Shown: positions 16,684 through 26,196, counted from the first letter of the stretch. The stretch is DNA of 64,000 bases from an uncultured Methanomassiliicoccales archaeon (GCA_949292635.1 CASEZY010000007.1:1-64000); one strand, 5' to 3'. A program made the numbers and translations. The notes: generated from the sequence alone by a model not told the origin.

Positions 16684-18345
16684 TCAGAAGATGGAGCCGG
16701 AGCGGGAGGCCGCGAATCCGGACAGGTCGATCTCGAAGGCCATCACGGGGTGGTTGATCTCGAAGTTCGCCAGCACCTCCGGGGAGACCTCACCGAAGTA
16801 ACCGACGGTCTCTCCGTCCACGACCACCTCGGCGCCCCTTCCGGGGATGAAGGTGGCGATGTCCGACGCCCTGATCTCATACTCCGCCCTCAGTTCCCTG
16901 AGCAGGGACTCGGTGTACGATTTGATGGACGTGAACGACGTCTTGGAAGCCATCACCGCCGCGGCGGCATGGGTCCTGCGCTTGGTGTCCTCTATCACAT
17001 CGCCCACCTCGAAGATCATCTGGGGCAGGTCCCTGCGCTTGTTGCGTAGCAGGATCCTTAGCAGACTGGGGATCAGATAGGCACGAAGGCAGGTGTGGTC
17101 CTCGGTGATCGGGTTCAACACGCGGACAACGTCCTTCTCTGGCAGCCCGGACATGACGAACTCGTCCCTCTGGCTGCTGAGCGTTAGCGTCGTGACCTCC
17201 GTGAATCCCAGTCCCACCATCACGTCCCTGACGGAATCCGATACCAAGGTGGTGGGCTTCAGACCGCCGGTGGTCTGGGAGAGGGTGTGCTTCTTCACGC
17301 CGAACCTCTCGAACCCGTATCCGGTGGCCACATCCTCGAAGAGATCCACCTTGTGCATGATGTCCAATCTGGTGGATGGAACCTCCACGTAGACTGTATC
17401 ACCGTCGGCCATGGCGTCCAGGCCCATGCGCCTCAGGGCCTCCACGGTGTCCTCCGGCGTAAGGTCGGCGCCTAGGAACTTGGAACACTCGGAAGCGGAG
17501 ATGCTCCAGCTGGTGGACGAGAGGTCCGGGGACCTCCACTCCTTGCCGTCGGCGTGCATGACCACGGAGCCGATGGAGCCTCCCCTCTCCGCCAGAGAGG
17601 TGCAGATGATGTCCAGGGCACCCTTCACCATCTTCTCGTCGTACCCGGTGACGTCGATGAAGAGGTTGTGCGTCTCGGTGGTGACGGTGGTGAGGGCGCC
17701 GTTGATGATGGGCGGGAATGAGAGCACGTCCCCGTTCGCGTCGGTGATCACGGGGTACCTGTCGTACTTCTCCACCAGATGCCTGTATCCCACGCCCTTC
17801 TCGTGCTTTTCCAAAATCTCCTCCAGGTCCCACTCCTCGGTCTTCGCCAGGGGGACGAACCTGATGCTGTGGGGGTCCACCGCCTTGTAGGTGAACGGAG
17901 GGGTGACCTTGTCCAGGTCGTGTATGCCTATGGCCAGCTTGGAGCGCTTGCGCCCGATGGTTATGTGTAGCTTCTCCTGCATCTCCATGATGGACCTGAG
18001 CATGGCGTCGTCGATGTCCACATCGAACACCGCCGCGCAGAGAAAGATCGGCCTGACGTCCTTCACGCTGTCGTCGATGTAGACGTCGATGTCGGTGTCC
18101 TCCACCTCATATTCCATCATCCCGGGCTCGATGTCCAGGAAGGCCCGCATGCCTCTGGCGAGACCCTCCACGCTGTAGAGGTCGGGACGGTCGGGGAAGA
18201 ACTCCACGGACATCTCTTCCACCTCCCCCTCGGTGTCGTGCATGTCCGCACCGATCATGGGGATCCTCTCCAGCAGGCGCTCCCGCGGGACCTCCTCGCC
18301 GATCAGCGAGCACAGGTCGCGGTAGCCGAAGTTAATCACAGGCAT
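16684..18345 (-). CDS. pheT: phenylalanyl-tRNA synthetase beta subunit
   Basis: 553 residues, the archaeal/eukaryotic-length beta chain that assembles with PheS (not in this window) and contributes the B3/B4 editing and B5 domains. Visible: MPVINFGYRDLCSLIGEEVP, FPDRPDLYSVEGLARGMRAF (B3), the B5 region around DIMHKVDLFEDVATGYGFERF, and the catalytic-like core SDSVRDVMVGLGFTEVTTLTLSS. A TATA-like CTTAATAGC lies about 30 bases before the ATG and a perfect palindrome GCGCGTACGCGC sits between them. The peroxiredoxin-like gene follows in the same operon. Confidence 0.95.
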   Translation of the reverse strand: MPVINFGYRDLCSLIGEEVPRERLLERIPMIGADMHDTEGEVEEMSVEFFPDRPDLYSVEGLARGMRAFLDIEPGMMEYEVEDTDIDVYIDDSVKDVRPIFLCAAVFDVDIDDAMLRSIMEMQEKLHITIGRKRSKLAIGIHDLDKVTPPFTYKAVDPHSIRFVPLAKTEEWDLEEILEKHEKGVGYRHLVEKYDRYPVITDANGDVLSFPPIINGALTTVTTETHNLFIDVTGYDEKMVKGALDIICTSLAERGGSIGSVVMHADGKEWRSPDLSSTSWSISASECSKFLGADLTPEDTVEALRRMGLDAMADGDTVYVEVPSTRLDIMHKVDLFEDVATGYGFERFGVKKHTLSQTTGGLKPTTLVSDSVRDVMVGLGFTEVTTLTLSSQRDEFVMSGLPEKDVVRVLNPITEDHTCLRAYLIPSLLRILLRNKRRDLPQMIFEVGDVIEDTKRRTHAAAAVMASKTSFTSIKSYTESLLRELRAEYEIRASDIATFIPGRGAEVVVDGETVGYFGEVSPEVLANFEINHPVMAFEIDLSGFAASRSGSIF

Positions 18346-18349
18346 GCGT

Positions 18350-18361
18350 GCGCGTACGCGC
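18350..18361. repeat. 12-base palindrome over the pheT transcription start region
   Basis: GCGCGTACGCGC, a perfect palindrome between the pheT TATA box and ATG. A GCGTACGC core recurs near 37165 in another promoter region. Possible operator; nothing proves it. Confidence 0.35.
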
Positions 18362-18437
18362 GTTTGCTATTAAGGGATTGCGACAACCTTCGCCGGGATG
18401 ATTACCCGTAAATAGGGGAACCGTCGGTGAGGGGCTG

Positions 18438-19814
18438 ATGGAGCGGGAGAGCAGGGACCTGGAGAGGATGCTTGGTGACCCCAAGGCGGCGATACGTTCC
18501 ATGTTCGTTCCCTTGGCGGTCTCGTTCCTGGTGGTGCAGATCAACCTGTTCGTGGACACCTCCTGGTGCTCCGGACTGGGTTCCGATGCAAGTTCCGCCG
18601 TCTCGTCGATTTCCCCGGTCTATTGGATCGTCTCCGGTCTGGGCACCGGCATAGGCATCGGCGCGGCCACGGCCATAGCCCGTTATCTGGGAAGAGGTGA
18701 CAAGGCCAGTGCCGACAGGATCGCCTCGCAGACCATCGTGCTCTCGCTGATCATCGGCGTGATATCCACACCCATATTGTTCCTGCTGATAGATCCGCTG
18801 GTCTTCATGATGGGCGCAGATGACATACTGGCTCTGTGCAGGACGTACATCTACCCCCAGGTGTTGGCGGGGACGCTGATCATTCTCGATGGTACCGTAT
18901 CCGGCATAATCCGTGCGGAGGGCGCCGCCAAGCGTTCGATGGTGGTGCTCCTGCTCTCCGCCGGTGTCAACATGGTACTGGATCCGATATTCATCTACAC
19001 CCTGGATCTCGGCCTGGCGGGAGCGGGTCTCGCCACGGCAGTGGCGGCCACCGCATCCGCGGCGCTGGGTCTTTGGTGGTACCGCCGGGGGAAGCTGTAC
19101 CTGACCCTCAGGAAGAAGGACATGCGCCCCGACATGGCGGATATGAAGGAGATCCTGTACGTCGGGATCCCGAGGTCCTCGGAGACCATCTTGATCAGCC
19201 TGATGTCGATGATCCAGAGGATCTTCGTCATCGCCTGCGGGGGCACCGCGGCGGCCATGTTCTACAACATCCCCTGGAGGTTCGTCTCCATCAGCATGGT
19301 GGTGTCCCAGGCCGTGGGTTCCTCACTGATCCCGGTGAGCTCCGCCGCTTTGGGCAGAAGGGACTACGATAAGGCGGAGACCGCCTACAGATATTCCCTC
19401 GTGGTGAGCGTGGGGGTGATGACGGTGATAGCGATAGTATTGTTCGCCTTCGCCGACTGGCTCATCGTCCCGTTCACCTACGCGCCCACCATGGCCCAAT
19501 ACCGTGACGAGTTCGCCCACGTGCTGAGGATATACGCCCTCCTCATCCCGTTCATGGCGTTGATAGATGTGGCCTCATCCATGCTGCAGGCCCTGCGCAT
19601 GGCGCAGATATCCATGGTCTCATCGTTCCTCCGCAACCTGGTGGTCATCATTCTGCTGTATTTCGCGAGCACGGTATCGCTGGACGCGATATACTGGAGT
19701 CTGGTGGTGGCGGAGGTGTTCGGCGGACTGCTGATGGTGTGGCTGGCACGTTCCGGATTCCGGCATTACAAGGCCGGCGGCAGATTCCTGCATCACCACG
19801 CGAGCAGATCGTAA
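18438..19814 (+). CDS. MATE-family efflux transporter
   Basis: 458 residues with about twelve transmembrane helices in two related halves, the MATE (MOP superfamily) architecture; exports organic cations or drugs against Na+ or H+. The family pattern is seen in PLAVSFLVVQINLFVDTSW, GLGTGIGIGAATAIARYLGRGD (first half) and GRRDYDKAETAYRYSL (second half). It is divergent from pheT and ends at a terminator shared with the convergent HMG-CoA reductase gene. Confidence 0.9.
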   Translation: MERESRDLERMLGDPKAAIRSMFVPLAVSFLVVQINLFVDTSWCSGLGSDASSAVSSISPVYWIVSGLGTGIGIGAATAIARYLGRGDKASADRIASQTIVLSLIIGVISTPILFLLIDPLVFMMGADDILALCRTYIYPQVLAGTLIILDGTVSGIIRAEGAAKRSMVVLLLSAGVNMVLDPIFIYTLDLGLAGAGLATAVAATASAALGLWWYRRGKLYLTLRKKDMRPDMADMKEILYVGIPRSSETILISLMSMIQRIFVIACGGTAAAMFYNIPWRFVSISMVVSQAVGSSLIPVSSAALGRRDYDKAETAYRYSLVVSVGVMTVIAIVLFAFADWLIVPFTYAPTMAQYRDEFAHVLRIYALLIPFMALIDVASSMLQALRMAQISMVSSFLRNLVVIILLYFASTVSLDAIYWSLVVAEVFGGLLMVWLARSGFRHYKAGGRFLHHHASRS

Positions 19815-19823
19815 GAAAGCAGA

Positions 19824-19845
19824 TTGGGCCGCGACAGCGGCCCAA
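19824..19845. terminator. bidirectional terminator between the MATE gene and HMG-CoA reductase gene
   Basis: Nine-base perfect stem TTGGGCCGC/GCGGCCCAA with a GACA loop, followed by AATTTGAT on the + strand. It lies between the two convergent stops. Confidence 0.75.
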
Positions 19846-19859
19846 ATTTGATAAGAAGA

Positions 19860-21014
19860 TCAGCGTCCCAGCTGGCTGTGGGCCTTGCCGAGATGTCCCG
19901 CGGCCTGTGCTCCGACGGTGGACAGCTCTCCCGCGAGGACGGTGACAGCCACGATCTCCGCCAGTTTCCTGGCGTTGCCGGAGCCGTTGCATCCGATGAG
20001 TGCCAGTGCCTCGGATTGTGCGGGAAGCTTGGTGCCTCCGCCCACGGATCCAACCTCCACAGCGGGCATCCTCACGGCCATGTACAGATCGTCCCCGTCC
20101 ACCTCGCAGGTGGTAAGGGTGAGACTGCCTTCGACGACCTGGGCGGGGTCCTGCCCGGTGGCGATGTACAGCGCCGCCACCATGTTGGCCGCATGGGCGT
20201 TGCACCCAAGGCTCCCGGCCAGCGAGCTGCCGATGAGGTTCTTGCGGGTGTTCACCTCCGCCATCAGTGCAGCGGTGCAGTGCAGCTTCTTCTCCACCAC
20301 GTCTTTCGGAACACGTACCTCCGCCACGACCGTCTTCCCCCTTCCGCGGATGGCGTTGATGGCCGCCGGCTTCTTGTCGGTGCACATGTTCCCGGAAACA
20401 GATACCAGAACGGCGCCGGTGTTCTCGCAGATGAGCCTGCACACCGCCTCGGAGGCTATGGTGCACATGTTCATGCCCATGGCGTCGCCGGTGCGGTAGG
20501 ACATCCTCAGATGCAGGTCCCTGCCTGCGGGGAAGACCTCGATCTCCATCAGCTGTCCGTGCTTGGTGGTGGACACCACGGCGGCGTCTATCTCCTCGGT
20601 GTGCTCGGTGATCCAATCGATGACCTTCTGCGCATGATCGATACCGTCCACTCTCAGAACGGGAGCCCTTGTCATGGCATCGGAGAGAACCTTCACCCTG
20701 GCGCCTCCCGCGGCGTTGATGACGGACATCCCCCTGGATACCGAGGCGATGAGTGCGCCCTCGGTGGTGGCCATGGGCACCAGGAAGGAACCTTTGGCAT
20801 GGTCCCCGTTTATGGTGACCGGGCCTGCATACCCCAGCGGCACCTGGATCACGCCGATCATGTTCTCCACGTTGGTGGATGCGGCGGATGCGTCGAAGGG
20901 ATACGACGACACAGCGTCCAATTTGGCGCCGGTGTATTCTTCGGCGGCCCGGCGCCTCTCGTCGGCGTCCTTCTGTTCCTTGCCCCTGTTCTTCAATGCG
21001 GCCTCGATGTCCAT
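19860..21014 (-). CDS. hmgA: hydroxymethylglutaryl-CoA reductase
   Basis: 384 residues. Reduces HMG-CoA to mevalonate with NADPH, the committed step to archaeal isoprenoid lipids. Class I features: ENMIGVIQVPLGYAGP, TTEGALIASVSRG (catalytic Glu), GDAMGMNM, the catalytic Lys in TDKKPAAINA, and GSVGGGTKLPAQ (usually GTVGGGT). The start was set at MDIEAALKNRGK; the frame extends 13 codons upstream without family likeness. A nucleoside deoxyribosyltransferase-like gene lies just upstream in the same direction. Confidence 0.95.
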   Translation of the reverse strand: MDIEAALKNRGKEQKDADERRRAAEEYTGAKLDAVSSYPFDASAASTNVENMIGVIQVPLGYAGPVTINGDHAKGSFLVPMATTEGALIASVSRGMSVINAAGGARVKVLSDAMTRAPVLRVDGIDHAQKVIDWITEHTEEIDAAVVSTTKHGQLMEIEVFPAGRDLHLRMSYRTGDAMGMNMCTIASEAVCRLICENTGAVLVSVSGNMCTDKKPAAINAIRGRGKTVVAEVRVPKDVVEKKLHCTAALMAEVNTRKNLIGSSLAGSLGCNAHAANMVAALYIATGQDPAQVVEGSLTLTTCEVDGDDLYMAVRMPAVEVGSVGGGTKLPAQSEALALIGCNGSGNARKLAEIVAVTVLAGELSTVGAQAAGHLGKAHSQLGR

Positions 21015-21049
21015 CGTCCTCAGGGTACAGGATGCTGGGTAATTAACCT

Positions 21050-21472
21050 TCACATATCCGCGAGGATGCGAAGCAGCTCCTCCTCGGAACGGGCCAGCCT
21101 TCCCCTGAGGGGTACGGACAGCATCAGGTTGTCCCCGCCCTGTTCAGATACGCGAATGTCGGTCTTCAGACCCACAAGCCTCTTCCCCTTGGCGTACGCG
21201 TACCCCAACTCGAAGCACGCCCCCTCGTCGGGGACCCTGCCGTCCATGATCAGCAGCAGGATGTCGCAGGCGTCTATCTCCCTCACATCCTCGGCGAAGG
21301 CATCCGCATCCGCGACCTCCCTCTCGGGAGTGCCTGCCGGCGGCAGCGATATGCCGGCCTCCTGGGGCAGGAACACGTCGTATCCCGCCTCCCTGAGCCT
21401 TCCCGCCAGGCGGGCGTTGAATTCCAGTTCGGCCTTGCAGAACAGCGGTCCGGCGAGGTAGATGCGGGTCAC
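21050..21472 (-). CDS. nucleoside 2-deoxyribosyltransferase-like protein
   Basis: 140 residues with the family opening MTRIYLAGPLF, a middle acidic pair in ADAFAEDVREIDACDILLLIMDG and the conserved DEGACFELGYAYAKGK, which in characterised enzymes holds the nucleophilic Glu. Members transfer deoxyribose between bases or hydrolyse nucleoside monophosphates. The exact activity is unresolved. It lies 35 bases upstream of the HMG-CoA reductase start and may share its message. Confidence 0.85.
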   Translation of the reverse strand: MTRIYLAGPLFCKAELEFNARLAGRLREAGYDVFLPQEAGISLPPAGTPEREVADADAFAEDVREIDACDILLLIMDGRVPDEGACFELGYAYAKGKRLVGLKTDIRVSEQGGDNLMLSVPLRGRLARSEEELLRILADM

Positions 21473-21521
21473 ACGAATCCAACAGCCAACGGATTAATAT
21501 CTGTGACGGAATCGTCGTCCC

Positions 21522-22151
21522 ATGGCGGACCCGGGTTTCGATGCTAGGAGGAAGGCCGAGAACCAGAGAGGCAGCGGCAACATCCAGGGAGCGGTGGATA
21601 CACTTCTGGCAAGGCTGGAGGAGGATCCCCTGGACCACAGGTCCAGGATGCTGCTGGCCAACATCCTCATCAAGGACATGGACAAGGCCGACGACGGCCT
21701 GCGCCATCTGGACGCCATAATAGCCAGCGATCCGGATTTCGACGATGCCCGCAAGGCTCTGGTCACGGTGCTGAAAAAGAAGAAGAGGTACAACGACGAG
21801 ACGTCCGAACATTTTGACTATCTTCTCAGGAAATACCCCAATGACCCGGACCTGCTGCACAGCTACGGCATCTTCTGTCGGGAGCAGCTGCTCGATTTCG
21901 ACAAGGCGGAGGAGTGCTTCCGCAAGTGCGTCCAACTGAAACCGAACTCGGAGATGTATCGCCTGAGCCTCGCAAGCCTGCTGATAAACGATTTCCGCAA
22001 CTACGACGAGGGCAGGGTGCATCTGGAGAAGGCCAACGAGATCAACCCCGGCAATCCCAAGACCACGGCGGCCCTCAAGAGGCTGTCCAAGAAGAAGTAT
22101 TCCGGCAACAAGGGCCCCAGGAAGGGGTTCCTGGAGCGCTTCGCCCACTAG
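21522..22151 (+). CDS. tetratricopeptide-repeat protein
   Basis: 209 residues made of about five TPR-like helical pairs: AVDTLLARLEEDPLDHRSRMLLANIL, GLRHLDAIIASDPDFDDARKAL, HFDYLLRKYPNDPDLLHSYG, KAEECFRKCVQLKPNSEMYRLSLA and EGRVHLEKANEINPGNPKTTAALKRL (quoted in parts), with the usual P at repeat ends. It ends with a basic tail. TPRs bind other proteins; the partner is unknown. Stop codon is TAG. Single gene, divergent from the deoxyribosyltransferase gene. Confidence 0.8.
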   Translation: MADPGFDARRKAENQRGSGNIQGAVDTLLARLEEDPLDHRSRMLLANILIKDMDKADDGLRHLDAIIASDPDFDDARKALVTVLKKKKRYNDETSEHFDYLLRKYPNDPDLLHSYGIFCREQLLDFDKAEECFRKCVQLKPNSEMYRLSLASLLINDFRNYDEGRVHLEKANEINPGNPKTTAALKRLSKKKYSGNKGPRKGFLERFAH

Positions 22152-22217
22152 CATCCGCGGCGTTGTGCAACACCATAATATATGTTCCCAGTGTAGCTTG
22201 ATACGGAGCTGATCAAT

Positions 22218-22760
22218 ATGCCCACACTCAAGGGATCCAAGACCGAGAAGAACCTCCTCGAGGCATTCAGCGGGGAGAGCCAGGCCAGGAACAAGTATAC
22301 CTACTACGCCTCCGCGGCAAAGAAAGAGGGCTACGAGCAGATCGCGGCCATCTTCACCGAGACCGCCGACAACGAGAAGGAGCATGCCAAGCTCTGGTTC
22401 AAGGCGCTCCACGGCGGAGCCGTCCCGGACACCGTCACCAACCTGAAGGACGCCGCCGCCGGCGAGAACTACGAATGGACGGACATGTACGCCAAGTTCG
22501 CCAAGGAGGCCCGCGAGGAGGGCTTCGACGAGATCGCCGCCATGTTCGAGGGTGTCGGAGCCATCGAGAAGGAGCACGAGGAGAGGTATCTGGCACTTCT
22601 GAAGAACATCGAAGAGGGCATCGTCTTCAAGAAGGACAAGGTGGCCGTCTGGAAGTGCAGGAACTGCGGACACATCCACGTGGCCGCCGAGGCACCCGAG
22701 GTCTGCCCCGTCTGCAACCACCCCAAGGCCTACTTCGAGCTCAGGGCCACCAACTGGTGA
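22218..22760 (+). CDS. rubrerythrin
   Basis: 180 residues: an N-terminal ferritin-like four-helix domain with the diiron ligands ([47 protein letters not shown]) and a C-terminal rubredoxin domain with two CxxC knuckles ([19 protein letters not shown]). Reduces hydrogen peroxide in anaerobes with electrons from NADH or rubredoxin systems. A TATA-like ATAATATATG lies about 30-40 bases before the ATG, so the leader is short. Confidence 0.95.
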   Translation: MPTLKGSKTEKNLLEAFSGESQARNKYTYYASAAKKEGYEQIAAIFTETADNEKEHAKLWFKALHGGAVPDTVTNLKDAAAGENYEWTDMYAKFAKEAREEGFDEIAAMFEGVGAIEKEHEERYLALLKNIEEGIVFKKDKVAVWKCRNCGHIHVAAEAPEVCPVCNHPKAYFELRATNW

Positions 22761-22821
22761 TCACACCCGCCCGGCCACCCGCCGGGCGACATCCTTTTTA
22801 TCACATCGTCCATGCAAGGCC

Positions 22822-23055
22822 ATGGACGAGGATTTCTCTAACGTCAAGGCATCGGAGGCCTACCGCGGTCCCGAGGGCCGCTGCAGGATCAACAATCTCA
22901 TCTGCGACGACGGTGACTGCCGCAGGTGCAACTTCGTGGTAGACGGTTCGCTGATGATCGCGCTGGAGAACGTGTGCCAGCGCATGGAGCACATCATCCA
23001 CCTGGTTGGCGGCGAAGAGGACCACGAGTGCGGCTGCGACTGTCACTGCCACTGA
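22822..23055 (+). CDS. small cysteine- and histidine-rich protein
   Basis: 77 residues: CRINNLICDDGDCRRCNFVV (four cysteines), a hydrophobic-amphipathic stretch SLMIALENVCQRMEHIIHLVGG, and a dense metal-binding-like end HECGCDCHCH. No family recognised. It could bind zinc, iron or copper. Its stop is immediately adjacent to the convergent fttA stop. It follows rubrerythrin by about 60 bases, with a TATA-like TTTTTATCA in between, so it is probably a separate unit in an oxidative-stress neighbourhood. Confidence 0.65.
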   Translation: MDEDFSNVKASEAYRGPEGRCRINNLICDDGDCRRCNFVVDGSLMIALENVCQRMEHIIHLVGGEEDHECGCDCHCH

Positions 23056-24963
23056 TCATCTGAGCCTTACGGTCTCCAGATTCTGCGGGGCCTTCGTCTC
23101 TATCCTGTACTTCTGGTAGACGGAGGATGCGAAGTCCGTGCACTTCCGGTCCTCGCCGTGGCAGACGATCAGCTTGGAGGGCTTGGGCTCCAGGGCGGAG
23201 ATGTAGCGCATCAGCTGCTTCCGGTCGGAGTGTCCCGAGAACCCTTCCACCGTCTCCACGTGGAGATTGATGTCCAGGGTGATCTCCTTACCTCCCCTGC
23301 GGAGGGTTATCTCCTTCCTTCCCCTCTGGATCTGCCTTCCGGCGGAGCCTTCGGACTGGTAACCGACGAACAGCAGCCAGTTCCTCTCGTCGTCCGCCCA
23401 TTCGCGGAAGTATTCCATGACCGGTCCGCCGGTCATCATACCGCTGGTGGCCAGGACGATGCAGGGCTCGGGGGAGTGGCAGATCTCCTCCCTCATGTCG
23501 GAGGTCTCCACCCTCTTGAACACCGGCGACAGGAACGGGTTCTCATTCTGCTGGAAGATCTGGGTCTTCAGCTGGCTGTTGAGGTATTCGGGATAGGCGG
23601 TGTGTATGGCGGTGGCCTCCCAGATCATGCCGTCCAGGTAGACGGGCACCTTGGGCATGGCGCCGGTGCGCATCATCTCCTCGATCACCAGCATCACCTC
23701 CTGGGAACGTCCCACCGCGAAGACGGGGATGAGAACCTTGCCGCCGGAGTTCACCGCCTGTGCCAGGATCTCGGATATCTCCTTGGAGGCATCGGGCCTG
23801 CTGGGTTGCAGGTCGTTCTTGCCGCCGTAGGTGGACTCGATTATCATCGACTCCAGTCTTATGAAGCGGGTGTTGGCCGGGTTGAACAGCCAACTCTTCT
23901 CGTACTTGGTATCGCCGGTGAAAGCGACATTGTGGAACCCGTTGCCGATGTTGAAGTGTGCGATCGAGGATCCCAAGATGTGCCCGGCGTTGTAGAACGT
24001 GAGCCTCACGTCGGGGGAGATATCGGTGGTCTTCTCGTACGCGATGGGTATCACATGCAGGATTTCACTCCTGACGTGGGACGCCTCGAAGGGCGCCCTC
24101 TTGGCCTCGCCGTACATCAGCTTGATGGAATCCAGCTGCAGCAGCGCCATCAGGTCCCTGGTGGGGGGCGTGCAGTACACCGGCCCGTCGTATCCGAATT
24201 TGAAGAGAACGGGCAGCAGGCCGCAGTGGTCCATGTGCGCGTGTGTTATCACAACGGCGTCGATGCCGTCCAGGGGCTGGAGCTCGGGCATGTTGAAGTA
24301 CGGCGTGGCATCCGAACCCGGGTCCAGGCCGCAGTCGATGAGGATCCTGCTCTCCTTGGTCTGGAGCAGCATGCAGGACCTGCCCACCTGGCGGAATCCG
24401 CCCAGTGCGGTCATCCTGACGAACTGTTCGCCGCCCTCCAGTGTGGGGCGGGCGATCTTCCTGCCGATGCGCTCCAGGATGCGGGAGCGCTCCTCCCGAC
24501 TGTATCTCAGGTATCCCCGCACGTCGGAGATGGTCTTGGAGGGTATGGGGGGAGAACGGACGGGCTTCACGTTCCATCCGCACTCCTTCTTGATGTCGTT
24601 GAGGAGCTGTCCGCCCTTGCCCACGATGGCGCCGGGGTTGATGGCCTCGATGGTGACCACGCCGGTGTCGAAGTCGAAGAACAGGTCGGTGATCTCCGCC
24701 TCCTCCGGGACCTTGGCGCGGATCTTCTCCTCCACCTCGTCGGATTCCGACAGGGATTCGGGGTCGGGACGTACGTCCACCCTCTTCCTCAGCTCACCGG
24801 CAAGGGTCTTGGTGATGGCGGAGTTCTCGGAGAACTTGTCGAAGTCCTTGGTGTAGATGACGATGGTGGGGCCTTCGAATGCGATCGAGGTTATGTCCAG
24901 GTCGGAAGGGACTATGCGGCGGACCTGCTCGCGGATGTTGCTGAACAGCCTGTCTGTATTCAT
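23056..24963 (-). CDS. fttA: beta-CASP ribonuclease FttA (aCPSF1)
   Basis: 635 residues. Archaeal CPSF73-like endoribonuclease/exonuclease that ends transcription by cutting nascent RNA. N-terminal KH-type domains to about 145, with GKGG at 115-118; metallo-beta-lactamase domain with THAHMDH at 240-246 and FTGDTKY; beta-CASP insertion with ESTYGGKND and ATSGMMTGGPV; C-terminal SGHSDRKQL and ICHGE histidines. Lies downstream of psmB in the same direction. Confidence 0.96.
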   Translation of the reverse strand: MNTDRLFSNIREQVRRIVPSDLDITSIAFEGPTIVIYTKDFDKFSENSAITKTLAGELRKRVDVRPDPESLSESDEVEEKIRAKVPEEAEITDLFFDFDTGVVTIEAINPGAIVGKGGQLLNDIKKECGWNVKPVRSPPIPSKTISDVRGYLRYSREERSRILERIGRKIARPTLEGGEQFVRMTALGGFRQVGRSCMLLQTKESRILIDCGLDPGSDATPYFNMPELQPLDGIDAVVITHAHMDHCGLLPVLFKFGYDGPVYCTPPTRDLMALLQLDSIKLMYGEAKRAPFEASHVRSEILHVIPIAYEKTTDISPDVRLTFYNAGHILGSSIAHFNIGNGFHNVAFTGDTKYEKSWLFNPANTRFIRLESMIIESTYGGKNDLQPSRPDASKEISEILAQAVNSGGKVLIPVFAVGRSQEVMLVIEEMMRTGAMPKVPVYLDGMIWEATAIHTAYPEYLNSQLKTQIFQQNENPFLSPVFKRVETSDMREEICHSPEPCIVLATSGMMTGGPVMEYFREWADDERNWLLFVGYQSEGSAGRQIQRGRKEITLRRGGKEITLDINLHVETVEGFSGHSDRKQLMRYISALEPKPSKLIVCHGEDRKCTDFASSVYQKYRIETKAPQNLETVRLR

Positions 24964-25019
24964 GACGAATCAACTTTGAAATTGGGTGGGGTTGAAAGGG
25001 GTTTGAAAGATAGGAAGGG

Positions 25020-25652
25020 TCACTTGGGGTAGGTGAAGCCAAGCTCGGCCACCCTGGTGCGGACCTCCTCGTTGGGGATCTCCTGGTAGCCGTTGGCGTC
25101 GATCCAGGCGACGATCATGCCGTCTCCGGAGGCGGAGTCCCTCCTGATGGCGGAGTTGAGTGCGGTGAGCGCCAGGGAGATGCCCTCATCCTTGGTCATG
25201 TCGTCCTTGTAGCCCGCCTCCAGTGCGCCCAGGGCGAAGACCGAACCGGATCCGACGGAGACCACGTTGTCCTCGATGTACCCCCCGGCGCCGTCGATGC
25301 TGAAGACGTGGCCGCCGGTGCTGTCGTAGCCGCCCACGATGAGGCCCAGGTAGAATCCCTGGCGGATGATGTTGGCCACGAGGGTGGCTGCGGCGTTGAC
25401 GGACATGGGTGCGCCCTTCTTGATGGTGTACAGTGCAATCTCGCTCTGCATGTATCTGACCATCAGCTGCGCATCGCCCACCATCCCGGCGATGGTCATG
25501 CCGAGGTTGTCTGCGATGGGGTACACCTTGCGGACGCCCTTGTGGGCGATCATGTTGCTCATGGTGGCCCTCTGATCAGTGGCCAGGACGACTCCGTCCT
25601 TGCACTTGATGCCTATGGTGGTTGTCCCTGTCTTAAGCGCTTCGTCAGCCAT
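25020..25652 (-). CDS. psmB: proteasome beta subunit
   Basis: 210 residues. Start at MADEALKTG, giving a nine-residue propeptide removed between Gly9 and Thr10; the new N-terminal threonine (TTTIGIK) is the catalytic nucleophile. DQRATMSNMIAHKGVRKVYPI carries the supporting Asp and Lys, and GSGSVFALGALEAGYKDDMTKDEGI is family-typical. A good Shine-Dalgarno (GGAAGGTGTGA) precedes the ATG. The alpha subunit is not in this window. A pyrimidine-rich run after the stop may end the transcript before fttA. Confidence 0.96.
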   Translation of the reverse strand: MADEALKTGTTTIGIKCKDGVVLATDQRATMSNMIAHKGVRKVYPIADNLGMTIAGMVGDAQLMVRYMQSEIALYTIKKGAPMSVNAAATLVANIIRQGFYLGLIVGGYDSTGGHVFSIDGAGGYIEDNVVSVGSGSVFALGALEAGYKDDMTKDEGISLALTALNSAIRRDSASGDGMIVAWIDANGYQEIPNEEVRTRVAELGFTYPK

Positions 25653-25758
25653 TTTCACACCTTCCAAAACGGACTAAGGGGCATCGGTCGCTCGACCTTT
25701 GCGATATGACGCCGATACCTTCCTTGTTTATTAACTATTCTGAGCGCCCACGTTTGTG

Positions 25759-26127
25759 TCAGAGGAGCGCGAGGAACCTGCCGCCGACGGCACCCAGGAC
25801 GCAGACCACGGAGTTCAGGATGATGTTCGTCCCGGCCTGTCCGTAGCTCCCGTCCGCCAGCAGGTTGACGGTGTCGATGGAGAATGTGCTCATGGTGGTG
25901 AAGGCGCCGAAGAAGCCGGTGAAGATCATCGCTTTGGCAATCTCGCCGGAGCCAAGACCGTATTTGAACATCAGGAACGAAGCGAGACAGCAGCCCACGA
26001 TGTTGACTATGAAGGTGGCCCACGGGAATCCCGTCTCCACCGCCCGGTAGACGCAGAACCTGGCCAATGCCCCAAGCGCACCGCCGATGGCCACAGCGAT
26101 GAAAGGCGCCGCCGCTCCCGCATCCAT
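25759..26127 (-). CDS. crcB: fluoride ion channel/exporter CrcB (Fluc)
   Basis: 122 residues with four transmembrane helices: FIAVAIGGALGALARFCVYR, ATFIVNIVGCCLASFLMFKYG, AMIFTGFFGAFTTMSTFSID (family TTFSTF region) and ILNSVVCVLGAVGGRFLALL. Forms dual-topology dimers that let fluoride out. A single full-length copy. A TATA-like GCTTATACC is about 25 bases before the start, giving a short leader with no room for a fluoride riboswitch. Confidence 0.93.
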   Translation of the reverse strand: MDAGAAAPFIAVAIGGALGALARFCVYRAVETGFPWATFIVNIVGCCLASFLMFKYGLGSGEIAKAMIFTGFFGAFTTMSTFSIDTVNLLADGSYGQAGTNIILNSVVCVLGAVGGRFLALL

Positions 26128-26173
26128 GGCCCTCGGAATAATTCGCAGGTATAAGCGTTGTCGCAGAATGATG

Positions 26174-26192
26174 GTGGGGGGAGGACCCCCAC
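26174..26192 (-). terminator. terminator of the pilus/secretion operon
   Basis: Seven-base perfect stem GTGGGGG/CCCCCAC, loop of five, directly after the TadC-like gene's stop. Confidence 0.7.
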
Positions 26193-26196
26193 AGGT

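Noticed and set aside
23158-25032. 624-codon + strand frame over fttA
   Set aside because: Shadow of fttA, whose domain motifs are unambiguous.
26128-26165. Fluoride riboswitch before crcB
   Set aside because: The leader from the TATA box is too short and lacks the conserved crcB-motif sequences.
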